A stretch of 30,046 bases of DNA from Caryophanales bacterium UBA4365 (GCA_002393905.1 DGSJ01000065.1:1-30046), one strand, 5' to 3'; shown: positions 1 to 7,834, numbered from the stretch's first letter. Program-made: numbers and translations. Notes: generated from the letters alone by a model not told the origin.

Positions 1-516
1 GCAACAGCTGCTGTTCCAACATTATTAATTCTTAAGAAAGATGATATTGCGAAAATTATCTTCGTTATCTTATCTGGATACTGGCTCATTTCTTCTGCTG
101 AAGGTCAATTAGGCTACGCTTCTGCAGTTGGATATGGTACCGCTTTATATGATTGCGCAGCCGTGTTCTCTGTTTTATTTGGATTATGCTTATTAGCAGT
201 CGTTGTCTTAATCGTTTTAGGATTTGCTTTAAAAGGGAAAGATTTCAAGGTAGTTGATTTATTAGTTTTATGTGGAGCAATCATTCTTGGATTTGTTGCA
301 CTCATTTTATGGTGTGTCATCTATGGAAAGAGTCAATATCCATGGACATCATTTGTTTCCTCAATTAACTATTTCGTTGTTATTCCAGTTACTGTTGCTG
401 GTGGACTTCTTTATTATTTCGTTGAAGTTAGCAAAGTTGTGAAGGTTGAAGAACAGTCAGAAGAACCAACTCAAGAACAAGTTGAAGAGCCAAACGAAAA
501 CCAAGAAAACCAATAA
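1..516 (+). CDS. Membrane protein, 5'-truncated by window edge
   Basis: The frame is open from the first base and ends in TAA at 514-516, giving the last 171 residues of a longer protein. About four hydrophobic stretches are visible (roughly residues 19-32, 54-74, 85-106 and 122-142), followed by a hydrophilic, Glu/Gln/Asn-rich C-terminal tail of about 25 residues with repeated E-E-P/Q-E motifs, probably cytoplasmic. A GTG at 163 could look like a start, but the same frame is open upstream and already encodes membrane-like sequence, so it is internal. I do not recognise the family. A bidirectional terminator follows at once, so this is the last gene of its transcript. Confidence 0.8.
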   Translation, partial: ATAAVPTLLILKKDDIAKIIFVILSGYWLISSAEGQLGYASAVGYGTALYDCAAVFSVLFGLCLLAVVVLIVLGFALKGKDFKVVDLLVLCGAIILGFVALILWCVIYGKSQYPWTSFVSSINYFVVIPVTVAGGLLYYFVEVSKVVKVEEQSEEPTQEQVEEPNENQENQ

Positions 517-541
517 TCTTAAAAGCATTCGAAAAATGAAA

Positions 542-570
542 AAGAACCGAGAATTGTCGGTTCTTTTTTT
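542..570. terminator. Bidirectional intrinsic terminator
   Basis: A perfect 9-bp stem (542-550 with 557-565) closes a GAATTG hexaloop. It is followed by a T run on the plus strand, and the A run before it gives a U-tail on the minus strand. It sits between two convergent gene ends (516 and 587) and can serve both. Confidence 0.9.
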
Positions 571-586
571 GCAAATCTGAGATATT

Positions 587-1783
587 TTATTTTCGATCGT
601 GAACAAATTTTACAAACGCTTTGACGTCTTTATCAGAGGTAAAAACAGCAAAGTAATATTCATCACCCATCGCTGCTCTAAATGCTTCTGGATAGGAATC
701 ATGTTCCACGATATGTTCACCGAATAATTGTTCGATCTCGTAGTTGGAGTGTTGGTAAATAATTTCCTTCTTTCTGTTCACACTCACTGCGATTCGGTTG
801 CTTTCGAAAACAGGACAGACTTTATTGCCGACAATCACATCGGCATAGGTTTTGTAATATGAAATGTTAGTGGTGAGGTTTAGCAAGTCAGTTGTATTTC
901 CACCTGGTGAACGTAAATTGGCTTCTAATCCAATAATGTCACCTTTCTTGCCTAAACCTGGTTTGTCTTTTCTAAGGACAAAGAATTCAATATGGAAACA
1001 TCTTTGTTGAAGTTTGAACGCTTTAACAACTTTTGCTCCCATTTCATAGAATGCTGGATCCATTTTTGTTTTAGCATAGTAGTAAACATCTTTGTTTTGT
1101 GTAACAACTTCCGCAATTGGAGTTGGGAATGTTTCGTTAAAACAAAGAACAACTTTAGATTTAGCATCAGCGATTCCATCAAAAGAAGAGATGTAGCCAT
1201 CTAAGAATTCTTCCATGATGTAAACCTCGTTTGGTTTTTCTTCATGGAATTTCTTTAATTCTTCTTCATTAGAGATTTTATATGTGTGAGATGCACCAAC
1301 GCCTGAATCAGGTTTAGCAAAAACTGGGTAGCCGACTTCTTTGACAAATACTAATGATTTCTTCAAAGAAGAAACAAGAATATAACGTGCGGTTTTAACT
1401 CCAGCTTTCTTGAAGAATTTCTTCATTGTTGATTTCGCTTGTCGAACTTCTAAATCAGCTGGTCTTAAACCGTTTGGAATGTTAAACCATTCACGATATG
1501 TAGCATCGTTGTGGAGCCAGTATTCGTTGTTTGATTCAATAAAATCAATTGGTCCATATTTTGTTTGAAGATAGTTAATTGTGTTAATCATCCAATCAAC
1601 ACGATTTAAATCGCTAACAAAACAATATTCGGTTAATGAACTTTTGAGATCATCCGAAAGACTTGCAAATGGTTCATCACCAATACCAAAAACATTCACA
1701 CCAGCGTTTCTTAATTCAGAAACAAAGTGACGATAAGTTTTTGGAAAGTTCGGAGAGATAAAAATGTAGTTCATAATCGGCAT
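587..1783 (-). CDS. ATP-grasp domain ligase
   Basis: This 398-residue protein has the layout of an ATP-grasp carboxylate-amine/thiol ligase. An N-terminal pre-ATP-grasp Rossmann-like region (residues 5-100) is followed by the ATP-binding domain, with the lysine of VFAKPDSGVGAS (K157), the IMEEF segment that contacts adenine, and the metal-binding EANLRSPGG near residue 300. Such enzymes activate a carboxylate as acyl-phosphate and join it to an amine; the substrates cannot be read from the sequence. The listed ATG is followed three codons later by a second (1774-1772), and neither has a strong Shine-Dalgarno site. It is a single-gene unit, divergent from thyA and ending at the shared terminator at 542-570. 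Confidence 0.8.
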   Translation of the reverse strand: MPIMNYIFISPNFPKTYRHFVSELRNAGVNVFGIGDEPFASLSDDLKSSLTEYCFVSDLNRVDWMINTINYLQTKYGPIDFIESNNEYWLHNDATYREWFNIPNGLRPADLEVRQAKSTMKKFFKKAGVKTARYILVSSLKKSLVFVKEVGYPVFAKPDSGVGASHTYKISNEEELKKFHEEKPNEVYIMEEFLDGYISSFDGIADAKSKVVLCFNETFPTPIAEVVTQNKDVYYYAKTKMDPAFYEMGAKVVKAFKLQQRCFHIEFFVLRKDKPGLGKKGDIIGLEANLRSPGGNTTDLLNLTTNISYYKTYADVIVGNKVCPVFESNRIAVSVNRKKEIIYQHSNYEIEQLFGEHIVEHDSYPEAFRAAMGDEYYFAVFTSDKDVKAFVKFVHDRK

Positions 1784-1860
1784 TATTTTATTTACTCTTT
1801 TTAAAAAAAGAAAGAATTTTTTTATTTGTTCGAATTTCTCTTAAAATTAATCATCCATTT

Positions 1861-1880
1861 TGTTAAAATACTTGCGAGGT
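1861..1880 (+). promoter_or_regulatory. thyA extended -10 promoter and RBS
   Basis: An extended -10 element, TGTTAAAAT (1861-1869), lies just upstream of GAGGT (1876-1880), which is 8 nt before the ATG at 1889. The predicted transcript start falls close to the ribosome binding site, giving a leader of only about 13 nt. No convincing -35 is seen, as is usual for extended -10 promoters. Confidence 0.55.
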
Positions 1881-1888
1881 AAAAAACT

Positions 1889-2719
1889 ATGTCTCGTGCT
1901 GATCAAATTTTTGTCGAAAACATGAAGGATATTTTAGAAAACGGATTCTGGGATACAGACCTTCCAGTTCGCCCACATTGGGAAGATGGAACTCCAGCCC
2001 ACACCATAAAAAAGTTCTGCATTGTTAATCGCTATAACTTACAAGAAGAATTACCAATTCTCACTATTCGTAAGACTGCTTTTAAATCCTGCTTAGATGA
2101 ACTTCTCTGGATTTGGCAAAAGAAATCTAACAACATTCATGACTTAAAAAGTCATATTTGGGATAGTTGGGCCGATGAAACTGGTTCAATCGGCAAAGCC
2201 TATGGTTATCAACTCGCCAAAAAGAGCAAATATCCAGAAGGTGAATTCGACCAAGTCGACCGTGTTCTTTATGATTTAAAACATAACCCACAATCTCGAA
2301 GAATTATGACCAACATCTATAACTTTGAAGATCTCCATGAGATGAACCTTTATCCATGTGCTTACTCGATGACATTTAATGTCACCGGTGACACCTTAAA
2401 CGGCATTCTTAACCAAAGAAGTAATGACATGCTTACCGCGAACAACTGGAATGTTCTTCAATATTCCTTATTATTAATGATGTTTGCACAAGTTTCTGGT
2501 TTAAAACCAGGAACATTAGTTCATGTTATTGCTGATGCTCACATCTATGACCGTCATGTTGATATCGTCAAAGAAGTCATTGCTAAACCACAACATAAAG
2601 CTCCAAAACTAATCATGGATCCAACAATTAAGAACTTCTATGATTTCACAGTTGATAGTTTTAAACTCGTGGATTATGAATACGAACCTCTTGATAAAAA
2701 GATTCCAGTCGCCATCTAA
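1889..2719 (+). CDS. thyA: Thymidylate synthase
   Basis: ThyA methylates dUMP to dTMP with methylene-tetrahydrofolate and releases dihydrofolate. The 276 residues match the classical ThyA length. The active-site segment NLYPCAYSM carries the nucleophile Cys157, the RRIM segment lies about 20 residues before it, QRSND (residues 176-180) is the dUMP phosphate/base contact, and HIYDRH (218-223) is the C-terminal nucleotide-binding motif. The residue after the catalytic Cys is Ala where E. coli and Lactobacillus casei have His; alanine is tolerated here in the family signature. The start is supported by GAGGT 8 nt upstream. The next gene is dihydrofolate reductase 8 nt downstream, the classic pair that regenerates tetrahydrofolate. 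Confidence 0.96.
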   Translation: MSRADQIFVENMKDILENGFWDTDLPVRPHWEDGTPAHTIKKFCIVNRYNLQEELPILTIRKTAFKSCLDELLWIWQKKSNNIHDLKSHIWDSWADETGSIGKAYGYQLAKKSKYPEGEFDQVDRVLYDLKHNPQSRRIMTNIYNFEDLHEMNLYPCAYSMTFNVTGDTLNGILNQRSNDMLTANNWNVLQYSLLLMMFAQVSGLKPGTLVHVIADAHIYDRHVDIVKEVIAKPQHKAPKLIMDPTIKNFYDFTVDSFKLVDYEYEPLDKKIPVAI

Positions 2720-2727
2720 TTAAATCT

Positions 2728-3240
2728 ATGATTTACTCCATTCTTTGTGTTGATAAAAAGTTTGGGATCGGAAAGAAAAACGATCTTCTTTTTCATCTAC
2801 CAAAAGATATGTCCTACTTCCGGGAAAAAACCCGAGGCCATGTTGTCGCAATGGGAGAAAATACGCTACTATCTTTCCCAGGTCAAAAACCTCTCCCAAA
2901 GAGAACAAATATTGTTCTGTCTAAGGACTCTAACCATAACTATGAAGGTTGTGTAAATGTCCATGACTTCAACGAATTTCTCCGCCTTTTAAAGAAGCAC
3001 GGAGAGAAAGAAGACGTCTTTGTCATCGGTGGCGCTTCGATCTATCACCAAACTCTTCCGTATGTCGATGGAGTTTACCTCACGAAGGTCGACGCCGATG
3101 GTGGAGCCGAGGTCTTCTTTGATAACATCGATGAAATCGAATCATTTGAATGTTTATCCGAAAGTGAACCACTTGAAGATAACGGATACAAAATCCGTTT
3201 CTGTTACTATCAAAATCACTCCAAAAAAGACATTGAATAA
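2728..3240 (+). CDS. folA: Dihydrofolate reductase
   Basis: DHFR reduces the dihydrofolate made by ThyA back to tetrahydrofolate using NADPH. The 170 residues show the N-terminal strand MIYSILCVDK, the Met20-loop-like GIGKKNDLLFHLP, the catalytic acid Asp27 in LPKDM, the NADPH-binding GENTLLSFPG and the IGGASIYHQTLPYVD signature (about residues 100-114). The usual Trp of the LPW motif is replaced (LLFHLP), so it is a slightly divergent member. No Shine-Dalgarno site precedes the ATG and only 8 nt separate it from thyA, so translation is probably coupled. A terminator follows immediately. Confidence 0.94.
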   Translation: MIYSILCVDKKFGIGKKNDLLFHLPKDMSYFREKTRGHVVAMGENTLLSFPGQKPLPKRTNIVLSKDSNHNYEGCVNVHDFNEFLRLLKKHGEKEDVFVIGGASIYHQTLPYVDGVYLTKVDADGGAEVFFDNIDEIESFECLSESEPLEDNGYKIRFCYYQNHSKKDIE

Positions 3241-3276
3241 AGACAAGTAAAAACGAATAAAGACTTGTCTTTTTCT
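3239..3276 (+). terminator. Intrinsic terminator after folA
   Basis: The 10-bp stem AAAGACAAGT (3239-3248) pairs with ACTTGTCTTT (3263-3272) across a 14-nt loop and is followed by a T-rich tract. It overlaps the folA stop codon. Confidence 0.8.
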
Positions 3277-3323
3277 TTTACTTGTATAATATAATGACCT
3301 TATGCATCCCTTAACAAAGGAGA
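3266..3323 (+). promoter_or_regulatory. Promoter and RBS of the trk operon
   Basis: TTGTCT (3266-3271), an 18-nt spacer and TATAAT (3290-3295) form a sigma-A-like promoter whose -35 lies inside the 3' arm of the folA terminator; an alternative TATAAT overlaps at 3285-3290. AAAGGAGA (3316-3323) is a strong ribosome binding site 7 nt before the ATG at 3331. Confidence 0.5.
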
Positions 3324-3330
3324 TTCATTT

Positions 3331-3762
3331 ATGAAAAAATCAACTGGTATTAGTTTAAAGAATAAAACTCTCGTCATTGGTTGTGGCCAACTTGGCGCAA
3401 CAATCGCGAATAAGTTTTCTAAAGAAGGTAAAAATATCTTAATTGTTGATGAATCAGAAAAATCATTCGAAAGACTTAGCGAAGACTTTTCTGGTTACAC
3501 AATTGTCGGAGAATGTACCGACCTAGAAGTTCTTGAACAAGCTTATATTAAATCCTGTAAGGAAGTTGTTGTCGTCACTGGTGATGACTCGATTAACGTT
3601 TTAGTCGCCACAATCGCGAAGAAACTTTATAACGTTCCAAACGTCTATGTTCGTCTCTCTGACCCAGATAATGAAATCCTTTTAAAAGGATTAGGTGTGA
3701 AAGTTATTTTCCCACTCGAACTTTCCTTCGATAAATTTAACTTAATGAGAGGAGGTAAATAA
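3331..3762 (+). CDS. TrkA-like NAD-binding subunit (RCK-N only)
   Basis: This 143-residue protein is one Rossmann RCK-N/TrkA-N domain. It has an intact dinucleotide motif GCGQLG (residues 17-22), an acidic residue at the end of strand 2 (LIVDES), VVVVTGDD, and the strand-helix NVYVRLSDPDNEILLKGLGVKVIFP. The C-terminal RCK-C/TrkA-C domain is absent. In Trk/Ktr systems such subunits sit on the cytoplasmic face of the potassium channel and gate it in response to nucleotides. It ends 2 nt before a second TrkA-like gene and is followed by trkH, so it is very probably a regulatory subunit of that channel. AAAGGAGA upstream fixes the start. The last codons contain the ribosome binding site of the next gene. 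Confidence 0.88.
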   Translation: MKKSTGISLKNKTLVIGCGQLGATIANKFSKEGKNILIVDESEKSFERLSEDFSGYTIVGECTDLEVLEQAYIKSCKEVVVVTGDDSINVLVATIAKKLYNVPNVYVRLSDPDNEILLKGLGVKVIFPLELSFDKFNLMRGGK

Positions 3763-3764
3763 TT

Positions 3765-4430
3765 ATGAAGATCGTTATTGCTAACGGAAACCATGCTGCT
3801 GACTATGTCATCGGTATCTATAAGAATCATAAGAAACACGATATTATTCTCATTAATGATAATAAAGATAGTGTTAAATACCTCTCTGATAAGAACAATA
3901 TTCCAGTTCTTTATGGACATCCTCACAAAAAGGAAGTCCTTGAACAAGCTAAAATTAGAGACTGCGATATCTTTATGGCTTTAGGCTATAAAGATGCTGA
4001 TAACTTTGTTGCTTGCTTATTGGCTAAGAAAGCTTTTGGAGCTAAAAAAACAATTTGTACAGTCTCCAACCCAAAAAACGTGACTCTCTTTAGAGACCTT
4101 GGCATTGATTCAGTTATTTCATCAACTGCTCTTCTTGCTGACTCTTTAATTGCTGAATCTTCATTAGAAGACTTCATCAAACAAGTATCAATCGAAGAAA
4201 ACTCCATCGTCATGGTTGAAATTGTTGTGAAAGACACTTACTACATTGCTCGACGAAAAATCATGGATATTGATTTCCCAAAAACCGGAACAATTTCCTG
4301 TATTTACCGTAAACCTCACGCCATTATTCCTAATGGTCAAACAGTCATCCTTCCAAAGGATAAACTTGTTATCGTGACAACCCCTGAAGAAAAGGATGCC
4401 ATTATTAAATTCGTACAAACCGCTGAATAA
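3765..4430 (+). CDS. TrkA-like subunit with degenerate NAD motif plus RCK-C
   Basis: The 221 residues have the RCK-N plus RCK-C layout of a KtrA/TrkA subunit. The N-terminal domain (1-130) is Rossmann-like, but the glycine motif is eroded: ANGNHAADYV replaces GxGxxG. The later strands (IFMALGYKDADNFVACLLAKKAFG, TICTVSNPKN, LGIDSVISS) are conserved. Residues 140-221 form a TrkA-C-like ligand domain (IPNGQTVILPKDKLVIVT). AGAGGAGGT (3748-3756) lies inside the preceding gene, 8 nt before this ATG. One reading is that the upstream protein supplies the nucleotide site and this one the C-terminal ligand domain, so that together they act as a split TrkA. That division of labour is inference. Confidence 0.85.
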   Translation: MKIVIANGNHAADYVIGIYKNHKKHDIILINDNKDSVKYLSDKNNIPVLYGHPHKKEVLEQAKIRDCDIFMALGYKDADNFVACLLAKKAFGAKKTICTVSNPKNVTLFRDLGIDSVISSTALLADSLIAESSLEDFIKQVSIEENSIVMVEIVVKDTYYIARRKIMDIDFPKTGTISCIYRKPHAIIPNGQTVILPKDKLVIVTTPEEKDAIIKFVQTAE

Positions 4431-4432
4431 AA

Positions 4433-5929
4433 ATGAAAAAACTTGCTAGTGGATATCGATTAGTTTTTGGTTACTTAGGAATCTTCCTAGTTTTCATTTC
4501 GATCATTACCTTCTTACCTTTGGTAATGTTGATTTTCTATCCAAATGAAAGCAGTGTATGGTGGAACTTTGTTGTTCCTGGTGGAGCAAGCTTACTCGTT
4601 GGATTACTCCTATACTTTGTACTGCTCTTTAAAAGAGATCGTGCTAGATTAGGAAAACACCAAGACGAAGTCATCCTGGTTTCGCTATGGATTTTAGCAA
4701 TTTTAATCTGCTCTTTACCATTTGTTTTGAGTGGTAAAATGACCTTCACTGAAGCAGTGTTTGAAACAACTAGTGGCTTTGCCACAATTGGTTTAACTCG
4801 TTTCACCATGTGGGATTCTCACGTCTTCATCTTCTATCGAAGCTTACTCCTCTTCTTTGGTGGAGTTGGTTTAGTCTTAATTATTACATCCGCGTTAAGT
4901 GATCGTTATGGATTACGCTTATACATCGCCGAAGGTCATAACGATAAGTTAATGCCAAACCTGACAAAGTCTGCTCGACTGATTTTAGGCATCTATATTC
5001 TTTACATTTTCTTAGGAACAGTTGCTTTCATTCTCTCTGGAATGAGCGCCTTTGATGCGATTAACCATTCGATTGCCGCGATTGCAACAGGTGGATTCTC
5101 CTCTCTTCCAGGTGGATTAATGGCTGCAGGCGGAAATGCAACTGCTAACCAAATCATTTGTTGTGTCTTAATGCTTTTAGGTGGAACAAACTTCCTCATT
5201 CACCTATTCCTGATTACTGGTAAATTCAAACGAGTTTTTAAGGATCTTGAAATCCGTTTCTTTGGTGTTTTATCTTGCATCATGATTCCTCTATTTGTCG
5301 TTTCATTCCTTGTTGGTCCAAGTGGATTTAGTTTCGGTGAGTCACTTAGTTATGGTGTCTTTACTTATATTTCCTCGATTACAACATCCGGATTTACAAA
5401 TGTTCCCGCAACTTACGCTTTTGGCGTAACTTCAACAGTTGGTACAACATTCTTAGTTATCATGATGTGTATTATCGGTGGTGGAATGGGTTCCACAGCT
5501 GGTGGTGCAAAACAATATCGTGTTGCTTTAGCATTTAAAGCTTTCCATTGGAATTTACGTGAAAGAAGCGCATCAAAGAACATGTTTTATCCGAAACGCG
5601 TTTATCGTTGTGGGCAATCTCGTATTGCTGAACAAGGCGAGATTAGTGAAGCTTATGGCTATATCTTGCTTTATATAGTGACCTTATTTACCGGAACATT
5701 CCTTGTCATGGTCTTTGGTGGTGGACACTTCTCCTTTGGAGAATGTGCCTTCGAATTTGCTAACGCCTTATCATCCACAGGGATGTCTTGTGGTTTAACT
5801 ACGCAAGCTAATAACGCCATGCTTTGGACAATGACCTTAGGCATGTTTGCCGGACGTCTTGAAATTATCCCAATTTACTACATGTTCTATCGAATCGGAC
5901 ATGATATCTTTAGAAAGGAGATTGATTAA
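4433..5929 (+). CDS. trkH: TrkH/KtrB-type potassium channel subunit
   Basis: This 498-residue membrane protein is the potassium-translocating subunit of a Trk/Ktr system. It shows the four membrane-pore-membrane repeats of the superfamily, with pore loops FETTSGFATIG, IAAIATGGFSSLP, ISSITTSGFTNVP and ALSSTGMSCG, each with the filter glycine. The conserved GGGMGSTAGGAK segment follows the third pore. Length and the two extra N-terminal helices suggest TrkH rather than the shorter KtrB. The ATG is 2 nt after the preceding stop codon, with no clear Shine-Dalgarno site, so coupling is likely. Two TrkA-like genes precede it and yqeY follows. Confidence 0.95.
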   Translation: MKKLASGYRLVFGYLGIFLVFISIITFLPLVMLIFYPNESSVWWNFVVPGGASLLVGLLLYFVLLFKRDRARLGKHQDEVILVSLWILAILICSLPFVLSGKMTFTEAVFETTSGFATIGLTRFTMWDSHVFIFYRSLLLFFGGVGLVLIITSALSDRYGLRLYIAEGHNDKLMPNLTKSARLILGIYILYIFLGTVAFILSGMSAFDAINHSIAAIATGGFSSLPGGLMAAGGNATANQIICCVLMLLGGTNFLIHLFLITGKFKRVFKDLEIRFFGVLSCIMIPLFVVSFLVGPSGFSFGESLSYGVFTYISSITTSGFTNVPATYAFGVTSTVGTTFLVIMMCIIGGGMGSTAGGAKQYRVALAFKAFHWNLRERSASKNMFYPKRVYRCGQSRIAEQGEISEAYGYILLYIVTLFTGTFLVMVFGGGHFSFGECAFEFANALSSTGMSCGLTTQANNAMLWTMTLGMFAGRLEIIPIYYMFYRIGHDIFRKEID

Positions 5930-5931
5930 CT

Positions 5932-6354
5932 ATGTTAATTAATGAACTCGAACAAGCTAATATCGCCGCTTTAAAAGCCCGTGACCAAGTCACTCGTGCT
6001 GTTTTAAGTGTCGTTATCAATCGTTACCGTTTGAACGCGATTGAACTTAAATCACAAGGAAAAGAAGCAACTGATGCTGATCTAATCAAAATCATTTCCA
6101 AAGTCATCAAAGAACTTGACGAAGAAAAAGAAGGAAACATCAAGACTGGTCGTTTAGAAGAAGCAAAAGCTATCGATCAGCAAAAGGCTGTTATTGAAAA
6201 GTATCTTCCGAAGATGATGAGCGAAGATGAAATTCGTGCTGTCATCGCTAAACTTGAAGATAAATCAATGCCTTCTGTTATGAAGTATTTCAAGGCCAAT
6301 TTTGATGGCCAAGTTGATATGTCTCTTGTGAGTAAAATTGCTCGTGGACAATAA
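5932..6354 (+). CDS. yqeY: GatB/YqeY domain protein
   Basis: The 140-residue protein is a typical stand-alone YqeY: helical, with RAVLSVVINRY near the N-terminus, a central basic/acidic helix ending in VIEKYLPKMMSEDEI, and the compact C-terminal domain PSVMKYFKANFDGQVDMSLVSKIARGQ. It resembles the tRNA-contacting tail of GatB; its stand-alone role is not settled. GAAAGGAG (5913-5920) lies in the end of trkH, 11 nt before the ATG, and the gene is followed by a terminator, so it is the last member of the trk transcript. A link to potassium transport is not implied beyond co-transcription. Confidence 0.93.
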   Translation: MLINELEQANIAALKARDQVTRAVLSVVINRYRLNAIELKSQGKEATDADLIKIISKVIKELDEEKEGNIKTGRLEEAKAIDQQKAVIEKYLPKMMSEDEIRAVIAKLEDKSMPSVMKYFKANFDGQVDMSLVSKIARGQ

Positions 6355-6368
6355 AAACAAAAAATATT

Positions 6369-6400
6369 AAATTAACCGGGAATTGCTGGTTAATTTTTTA
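6369..6400 (+). terminator. Intrinsic terminator after yqeY
   Basis: AAATTAACC (6369-6377) pairs with GGTTAATTT (6388-6396), and the stem can extend by a G-U and a G-C pair to leave a GAATTG hexaloop. A T run follows. Confidence 0.85.
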
Positions 6401-6429
6401 TAAATCATCATCAAAATCCCAATAAAATA

Positions 6430-7491
6430 ATGAACAAAAAAACTCGGTTAAAACTCATTATTTCTCTCACTAGTGTTGGTGCACTCTCACTTGGAGTTTT
6501 TGGTTTTATCTACTTTTCTTATCTACATCACTACAAAGGAAAAGATGTTCATTATGATTGGAAGGAAACTGATGTATTTGACATTAATTCTCTACCAACT
6601 GTTGAGAAGAAAAGCGGTGAAGAGTTCCGTATTCTTAATTTTGCTGATATTCAAATCTGCGATATAGAAAACATGTTTAACCGCGATAAAGTTCACAAAG
6701 AAATGACTTATCTTGTTGAACAAACTAAACCTCATTTAATCACTTTAACTGGTGATCAAACCTGGTCTAATGAAAATCGTTATTCGCTAATGAACATTAT
6801 TTCCTGGTTAGATGATTATAAAATTCCATACGCCCCTGTTTTTGGAAACCATGATTTTGGTAACAAAGGACATGTTGCGGTTGCAACTCCAAATTATTGC
6901 TGTGACCTTTATGAAAATGGTAAATACTCACTTTTCAAAAGAGGACCAACAAACATTGACTCTTTAGGAAACTATGCTGTCCGTGTAATGGAAGACAATA
7001 AAACCTATTCTCTTCTTTACATGGTTGATTCTGGGGTAAATGAGAAGATTAACGATCAACAAATCTCTTATTTTAAATGGATTGCTAATGGAGTAAAAGA
7101 AGTGGAAGGAAGCCTTCCAAAAAGCTTTGCTTTTATGCATAAACCTCTCCCAGAATACATTAATGCTTACTACGCTTATCAAAGTGGAGTTCCTGGAGTA
7201 GAAAAAAGAGGCGAGATGTATCACTACTATTATTTAGGTGGTTCAGAACAAAACGGCTTCTTTGACTTTGCTCAGTCAATCAATATTGATAACATTGTCG
7301 CTGGACACCAACACGGAAACTGTTTCTCCATCAAATATAATGGAGTGTGGTTAACTTCTTCTTTAAAAACTGGTGAATTTGGCGGAACAATCGATAATGA
7401 ACAAGTTTATTTAAATGGTGCAACTCTATTTAAGTTAAATAACCAAAGTAGTGAACTAGAAAATATCTTTGTCAAAAAAGGACAATTCTAA
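6430..7491 (+). CDS. Membrane-anchored calcineurin-like metallophosphoesterase
   Basis: The 353-residue protein begins with a basic N-terminus and a hydrophobic segment (about residues 10-30), an uncleaved anchor or signal sequence, so the catalytic domain probably lies outside the membrane. Metallophosphoesterase motifs appear in order: FADIQI (DxQ where DxH is usual), LTGDQTWS (GD), FGNHDFG (GNHD), FMHKPLPEY (metal His) and VAGHQHGN (GHxH). The layout resembles the Dcr2/purple-acid-phosphatase-29 branch. The substrate is unknown. No Shine-Dalgarno site is visible before the ATG; a possible TATAAA lies at 6399-6404. No terminator separates it from tRNA-Trp, but that gene has its own strong promoter. 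Confidence 0.88.
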   Translation: MNKKTRLKLIISLTSVGALSLGVFGFIYFSYLHHYKGKDVHYDWKETDVFDINSLPTVEKKSGEEFRILNFADIQICDIENMFNRDKVHKEMTYLVEQTKPHLITLTGDQTWSNENRYSLMNIISWLDDYKIPYAPVFGNHDFGNKGHVAVATPNYCCDLYENGKYSLFKRGPTNIDSLGNYAVRVMEDNKTYSLLYMVDSGVNEKINDQQISYFKWIANGVKEVEGSLPKSFAFMHKPLPEYINAYYAYQSGVPGVEKRGEMYHYYYLGGSEQNGFFDFAQSINIDNIVAGHQHGNCFSIKYNGVWLTSSLKTGEFGGTIDNEQVYLNGATLFKLNNQSSELENIFVKKGQF

Positions 7492-7506
7492 TTTGATAAA
7501 TATTTA

Positions 7507-7535
7507 TTGAGAAAAATAGATTAAATATCTATAAT
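7507..7535 (+). promoter_or_regulatory. tRNA-Trp promoter
   Basis: TTGAGA (7507-7512), a 17-nt spacer and a consensus TATAAT (7530-7535) place transcription start near 7542, about 6 nt before the mature tRNA. Confidence 0.85.
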
Positions 7536-7547
7536 TACTATCGCACC

Positions 7548-7618
7548 GGGGGTGTCGTACAATGGTAGTACAACGGTCTCCAAAACCGCTAATGTGGGTT
7601 CGATTCCTGCCACCCCCG
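7548..7618 (+). tRNA. tRNA-Trp (CCA anticodon)
   Basis: The acceptor arms GGGGGTG (7548-7554) and CACCCCC (7611-7617) pair perfectly, with discriminator G at 7618. The D-loop has AATGGTAG, the anticodon loop is CTCCAAA (anticodon CCA), and the T-loop is TTCGATT. The first anticodon-stem pair is an A-C mismatch. The following bases read CCCA, so the 3' CCA is not encoded directly after the discriminator and must be added by the CCA enzyme. CCA reads UGG only, in keeping with the standard code. Confidence 0.96.
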
Positions 7619-7656
7619 CCCAATTTGTATTATTTACTAATACATTTCTAATGATT

Positions 7657-7750
7657 CTAACGGTATCCTAGCCAAGTGTAGCGCAATCCGTTGATAGCAA
7701 CTAGTCTTCGTGGGCAACCCAGCTTTTTAGGAGAAGCGTCTAGTTGTAAA
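7657..7750 (+). ncRNA. Structured trailer or small RNA after tRNA-Trp (unassigned)
   Basis: The stretch between tRNA-Trp and the terminator at 7753-7803 contains nested complementary segments. CAACTAG (7698-7704) pairs with CTAGTTG (7740-7746), enclosing CTTC/GAAG and a TGGG-CAA-CCCA tip. AACGG (7659-7663) pairs with CCGTT (7688-7692), while GTTG (7690-7693) could instead pair with CAAC (7698-7701), so two folds compete. I could not match it to SRP, 6S, tmRNA or a riboswitch. It could be a separate small RNA, the processed trailer of tRNA-Trp, or an attenuating leader of the gene at 7850, although the latter seems to have its own promoter. Confidence 0.4.
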
Positions 7751-7752
7751 TA

Positions 7753-7803
7753 AAAAAAGATCCATAGATTATGACATCAGTGTCATAGAAACGGATCTTT
7801 TTT
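7753..7803 (+). terminator. Intrinsic terminator with two-part stem
   Basis: The outer stem AAAAAAGATCC (7753-7763) pairs with GGATCTTTTTT (7793-7803). The inner stem TATGACA (7770-7776) pairs with TGTCATA (7781-7787) over a TCAG loop. A U-tail is present. It ends the tRNA-Trp transcript. Confidence 0.85.
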
Positions 7804-7834
7804 GATTATTCGGAACTGTTTTTCTTTTGTTTTG

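Noticed and set aside
7660..7746. Second tRNA or tRNA-like element after tRNA-Trp
   Set aside because: AGCCAAGTGTAG resembles a D-arm, but no T-arm, acceptor pairing or valid anticodon stem-loop can be built.
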